64,000 nt of DNA, taken from positions 1,075,845 to 1,139,844 of the forward strand of contig NZ_KE383842.1 of NCBI RefSeq assembly GCF_000422465.1. The letters are read 5' to 3'. The notes below the pieces were generated by a model. That model was not told where the DNA came from. It saw only the letters and a list, made by a program, of their open reading frames with translations, and searched no databases. Made by a program: the position numbers and the translations under genes. Shown here piece after piece: positions 61,768 through 64,000 of this stretch. Origin of the DNA: Paenibacillus harenae DSM 16969. Lineage in GTDB: Bacteria; Bacillota; Bacilli; Paenibacillales; Paenibacillaceae. The stretch's first letter is position 1. The number at the start of each line of letters is the position of its first letter.

Positions 61768-62652
61768 TCAGGCATCTGGCAGCAACTCGATAAAACGGCT
61801 CGCGGCTTTCGCTAGAGGGACGTCCTTCAGCTTGATGATGCCGATTTTTCTTGGAGGAATCGGATTGGTCAGTTTAATTTCATAAACCAACGATTGATCA
61901 AGCTCCTTTGTAATAAATTCCTTGATGACACATGCGATACCAAATCCGGTCCTTGTGAACTCCAAGAGCAGGTCGTTGCTGCCAAGCTCGATTTCAGGCT
62001 TGATCGTGACGCCATTGCGGCTGGTGAACCCGTCGATGTATGCTCGCGTACTGCTGCCCTTCTCCAGCAGTAGAATCGGGTAACCCGCCAATGTTTCGAT
62101 CGAAACCGGCACTTCCGTCAGATGTCTGAATTTTTCGCCTGCAATAAAACAATCTTCAATTCGCATACTTTCCCGGATGTCGATTTTAGGATCCTGTACG
62201 GGCAGGTTTACGATACCGAAATCGATTTTTCCTTGTTTTAAAAGGTTAATCGTCTCGGGCGTGGTACGGTTGGTCACTTGAAATTTAATTGCCGGGTATG
62301 TCTGATGGAAAGCTTCCATATAGGAAAGCAGGTAATGCTTGCATAACGTATCGCCGGCTCCGATTTTTATTTCGCCTCCCGACAACTGATGTAACTCGGC
62401 CATTTTTCTTTCTCCGGTATTAATGAAATTGAAGGCTTGATCAATATATTTAAAAAGCAATTCACCTTCATGCGTCAACTTGACCCCTTTGGAGGTCCGG
62501 AAGAACAATTGCCCTCCAAGCCTCGATTCCAATTGTTTAATGGAATGAGTGACTGCAGGCTGTGTGATGTACAGTTCTTCCGCGGCTCTGGACAAATTGC
62601 CCGCTTTAGCAGCGAAGTAGAATACGCGATACCACTCCATGTTTTCGACCAT
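61768..62652 (-). CDS. LysR-family regulator divergent from purA
   Basis: 294 residues; ATG at 62652 with AAGGAGAT upstream decides the start, the upstream frame to 62697 having none. Winged helix (MEWYRVFYFAAKAGNLSRAA, TQPAVTHSIKQLESRLG), then the effector domain (GEIKIGAGDTLCKHYLLSYM, GFGIACVIKEF). Paralogous to the LysR at 52298 by the same spacing and repeated segments (TPE...KQGKIDFG, FITKEL). Divergent to purA with 108 bp between, so purA is the likely target. Confidence 0.88.
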   Translation of the reverse strand: MVENMEWYRVFYFAAKAGNLSRAAEELYITQPAVTHSIKQLESRLGGQLFFRTSKGVKLTHEGELLFKYIDQAFNFINTGERKMAELHQLSGGEIKIGAGDTLCKHYLLSYMEAFHQTYPAIKFQVTNRTTPETINLLKQGKIDFGIVNLPVQDPKIDIRESMRIEDCFIAGEKFRHLTEVPVSIETLAGYPILLLEKGSSTRAYIDGFTSRNGVTIKPEIELGSNDLLLEFTRTGFGIACVIKEFITKELDQSLVYEIKLTNPIPPRKIGIIKLKDVPLAKAASRFIELLPDA

Positions 62653-62760
62653 GTCATCAATCTCCTTTATATCATGTATTATCAATATTAATTTCATTTA
62701 TAGTTATATCCTCATTATAATTAGCTGTAGGAAACGATTTCAAGTGAGAGGACAGTGATT

Positions 62761-64000
62761 ATGGGAATTACGGCTGTTGTCGGAGCGAATTGGGGCGATG
62801 AGGGAAAAGGCAAGATTACGGACGTGCTGGCGGCGGAAGCCCATTATGTGGTGCGGTATCAGGGCGGGAGCAACGCAGGGCATACGATTATTAATCCGAT
62901 GGGTAAATTCGCGCTTCATTTGCTGCCGTCAGGCGTTTTTTATCCGAAAGTGGTCAATGTAATCGGCCCCGGAGTCGCATTAAATGCCGAGGATTTGCTT
63001 CGCGAGTACGATGAGCTGATTTCCCGGGGGGTGCCAAATCCGATTATCCGCGTGTCCGACCGGGCACAGGTTGTACTGCCTTATCACAAGCTGCTGGATG
63101 CCTTGGAGGAGGAGCGGCTGGGCGAGCGGCAATTCGGTTCAACGAAATCGGGAATTGCCCCCTTTTATGCGGATAAATATTTGAAGCTTGGCATACAGGT
63201 AGCGGATTTATATGATCCGGAGAGGCTTAGGCAGAGATTGGAAGCATCGCTGGCGCCGAAGAATACGCTGCTGACACATCTTTATAAGAGGCCGATCATT
63301 TCAATCGATGCGTTATTAGAGAATTTGACGTCGAGTGCCGAGCGGTTGAAGCCATTTATTTGTGACACAACCGTTCTGTTGCGCCAAGCATTGGCTCGCG
63401 GAGAGAAAATTCTTCTGGAAGGTCAGCTTGGCGCATTGCGGGACCCGGATCACGGCATATATCCATACTCCACTTCTTCATCGACGCTTGCGGGATTCGC
63501 GGCGGTTGGCGCGGGTGTACCCCCATATTCGATCCATGAGATCGTAGCCGTCGTCAAAGCGTACTCGAGCTGCGTCGGCGCAGGACCGTTCATATCGGAA
63601 ATTGAAGGCGGTCCCGGCGATGAGCTTCGCAAGCTGGGAGGGGATGCAGGCGAATACGGCGCAACGACCGGACGTCCCAGAAGGTTGGGATGGTTCGACG
63701 CCATCGCTACCCGATACGGGTGCATGCTGCAGGGTTCAACGGAAGCGGCGCTTACAAACCTCGACGTACTCGGGTATCTAAATGAGATCCCGGTGTGCAC
63801 AGCATATGAAATCGATGGCAGGATAACAGAGGATTTTCCCGTATCGTCTATGTTGAAGCGCGCTAAACCTGTGTGGAAAAAGCTTCCCGGGTGGAGAGAG
63901 GATATTTCCGAAATTCGCAGCTTTGACACACTGCCGGTTAATGCCCGAAAATATGTTCAATTCATTGAAGAGCAAATCGGCCTACCGATTCGCCGAATTT
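62761..64000 (+). CDS. purA: Adenylosuccinate synthetase (divergent type), 3' end outside window
   Basis: 413 codons visible; frame open at the window edge. GTP/IMP site begins ANWGDEGKGKITD with Asn where Gln is usual (QWGDEGKGK); SNAGHTI, TTGRPRRLGWFD and the C-terminal PGWREDIS are clear. Other parts depart from the canonical form: EGQLGALRDPDHG instead of EGAQGxxLDxDxG, and KAYSSCVGAGPF instead of KAYTTRVGDGPF. Makes adenylosuccinate from IMP, aspartate and GTP. May be a second, differently regulated copy. The Shine-Dalgarno is weak (GAGAGGACAGTG). Confidence 0.85.
   Translation, partial: MGITAVVGANWGDEGKGKITDVLAAEAHYVVRYQGGSNAGHTIINPMGKFALHLLPSGVFYPKVVNVIGPGVALNAEDLLREYDELISRGVPNPIIRVSDRAQVVLPYHKLLDALEEERLGERQFGSTKSGIAPFYADKYLKLGIQVADLYDPERLRQRLEASLAPKNTLLTHLYKRPIISIDALLENLTSSAERLKPFICDTTVLLRQALARGEKILLEGQLGALRDPDHGIYPYSTSSSTLAGFAAVGAGVPPYSIHEIVAVVKAYSSCVGAGPFISEIEGGPGDELRKLGGDAGEYGATTGRPRRLGWFDAIATRYGCMLQGSTEAALTNLDVLGYLNEIPVCTAYEIDGRITEDFPVSSMLKRAKPVWKKLPGWREDISEIRSFDTLPVNARKYVQFIEEQIGLPIRRI

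Noticed and set aside
1-64000. CRISPR arrays, rRNA or tRNA genes, insertion sequences, prophage
   Set aside because: No regularly spaced repeats, no rRNA stretches, no tRNA cloverleaf noticed, and no transposase or integrase reading frame.

Overview
The window looks like a Paenibacillus-type Firmicutes chromosome. It has strong AGGAGG-type ribosome binding sites, frequent TTG/GTG starts and intrinsic terminators after most transcription units. It also carries families typical of that group: an SgrR-like regulator, a pectate lyase with a FIMAH-like tail, a copper-amine-oxidase-N secreted protein, a B. subtilis-like mmg operon and a CD3324-family protein. Genus is an inference. No rRNA, tRNA, CRISPR array or intact transposon was seen.

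Layout. 1-3.3 kb: DMT exporter (cut by the window edge), FAD oxidoreductase, a ClpP paralogue, an ECF-like sigma factor. 3.4-6.9 kb: two successive promoter/10-codon ORF/hairpin units precede a CD3324-family protein, a zinc-ribbon ABC exporter and a DUF1854 protein. 7-10.6 kb: a decayed modA fused to an intact modB, then small metabolic and hypothetical genes. 10.6-16.6 kb: nitrate assimilation, with nasA facing nasB-nasC. Their shared 416-bp intergenic region has two GlnR/TnrA boxes, each over a -35 element, and each leader carries a two-hexaloop ANTAR-type antiterminator candidate overlapping a terminator. 16.7-18.5 kb: permease plus TIGR03943 pair. 18.6-20.3 kb: GH2 glycosidase.

20.6-28.4 kb: one long operon for beta-oxidation and the methylcitrate cycle (acyl-CoA dehydrogenase-like paralogue, mmgA, mmgB, mmgC, prpB, mmgD, mmgE), with a possible sporulation sigma-E promoter. 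28.5-37.7 kb: single-gene units, including an SgrR-like regulator, an ABC-F ATPase, a TetR remnant, and VOC, epimerase, GNAT and ArsR genes. 38-41.1 kb: phytanoyl-CoA-dioxygenase-like gene with two Gfo/Idh/MocA dehydrogenases. 41.2-44 kb: VanZ-like gene with a VanR/VanS-like two-component system but no vanHAX. 44.2-46.1 kb: a large protein with an LQRTAGN motif of the kind seen in eCIS/DUF4157-associated proteins. 46.7-50.5 kb: secreted pectate lyase with an upstream cre-like palindrome. 50.6-52.2 kb: N-terminally truncated imine-reductase-like gene beside a WYL regulator. 53.4-60.4 kb: compact pentose phosphate operon zwf-tkt-tal-pgi-gnd with a divergent LysR gene. A second, similar LysR gene lies divergent to a non-canonical purA cut by the window end.

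The strongest unusual signals are the duplicated micro-ORF/hairpin module (3.4-3.85 kb) and the paired GlnR plus ANTAR-like control of the nas genes (11.9-12.23 kb). Functions come from reading motifs; no database search was run.
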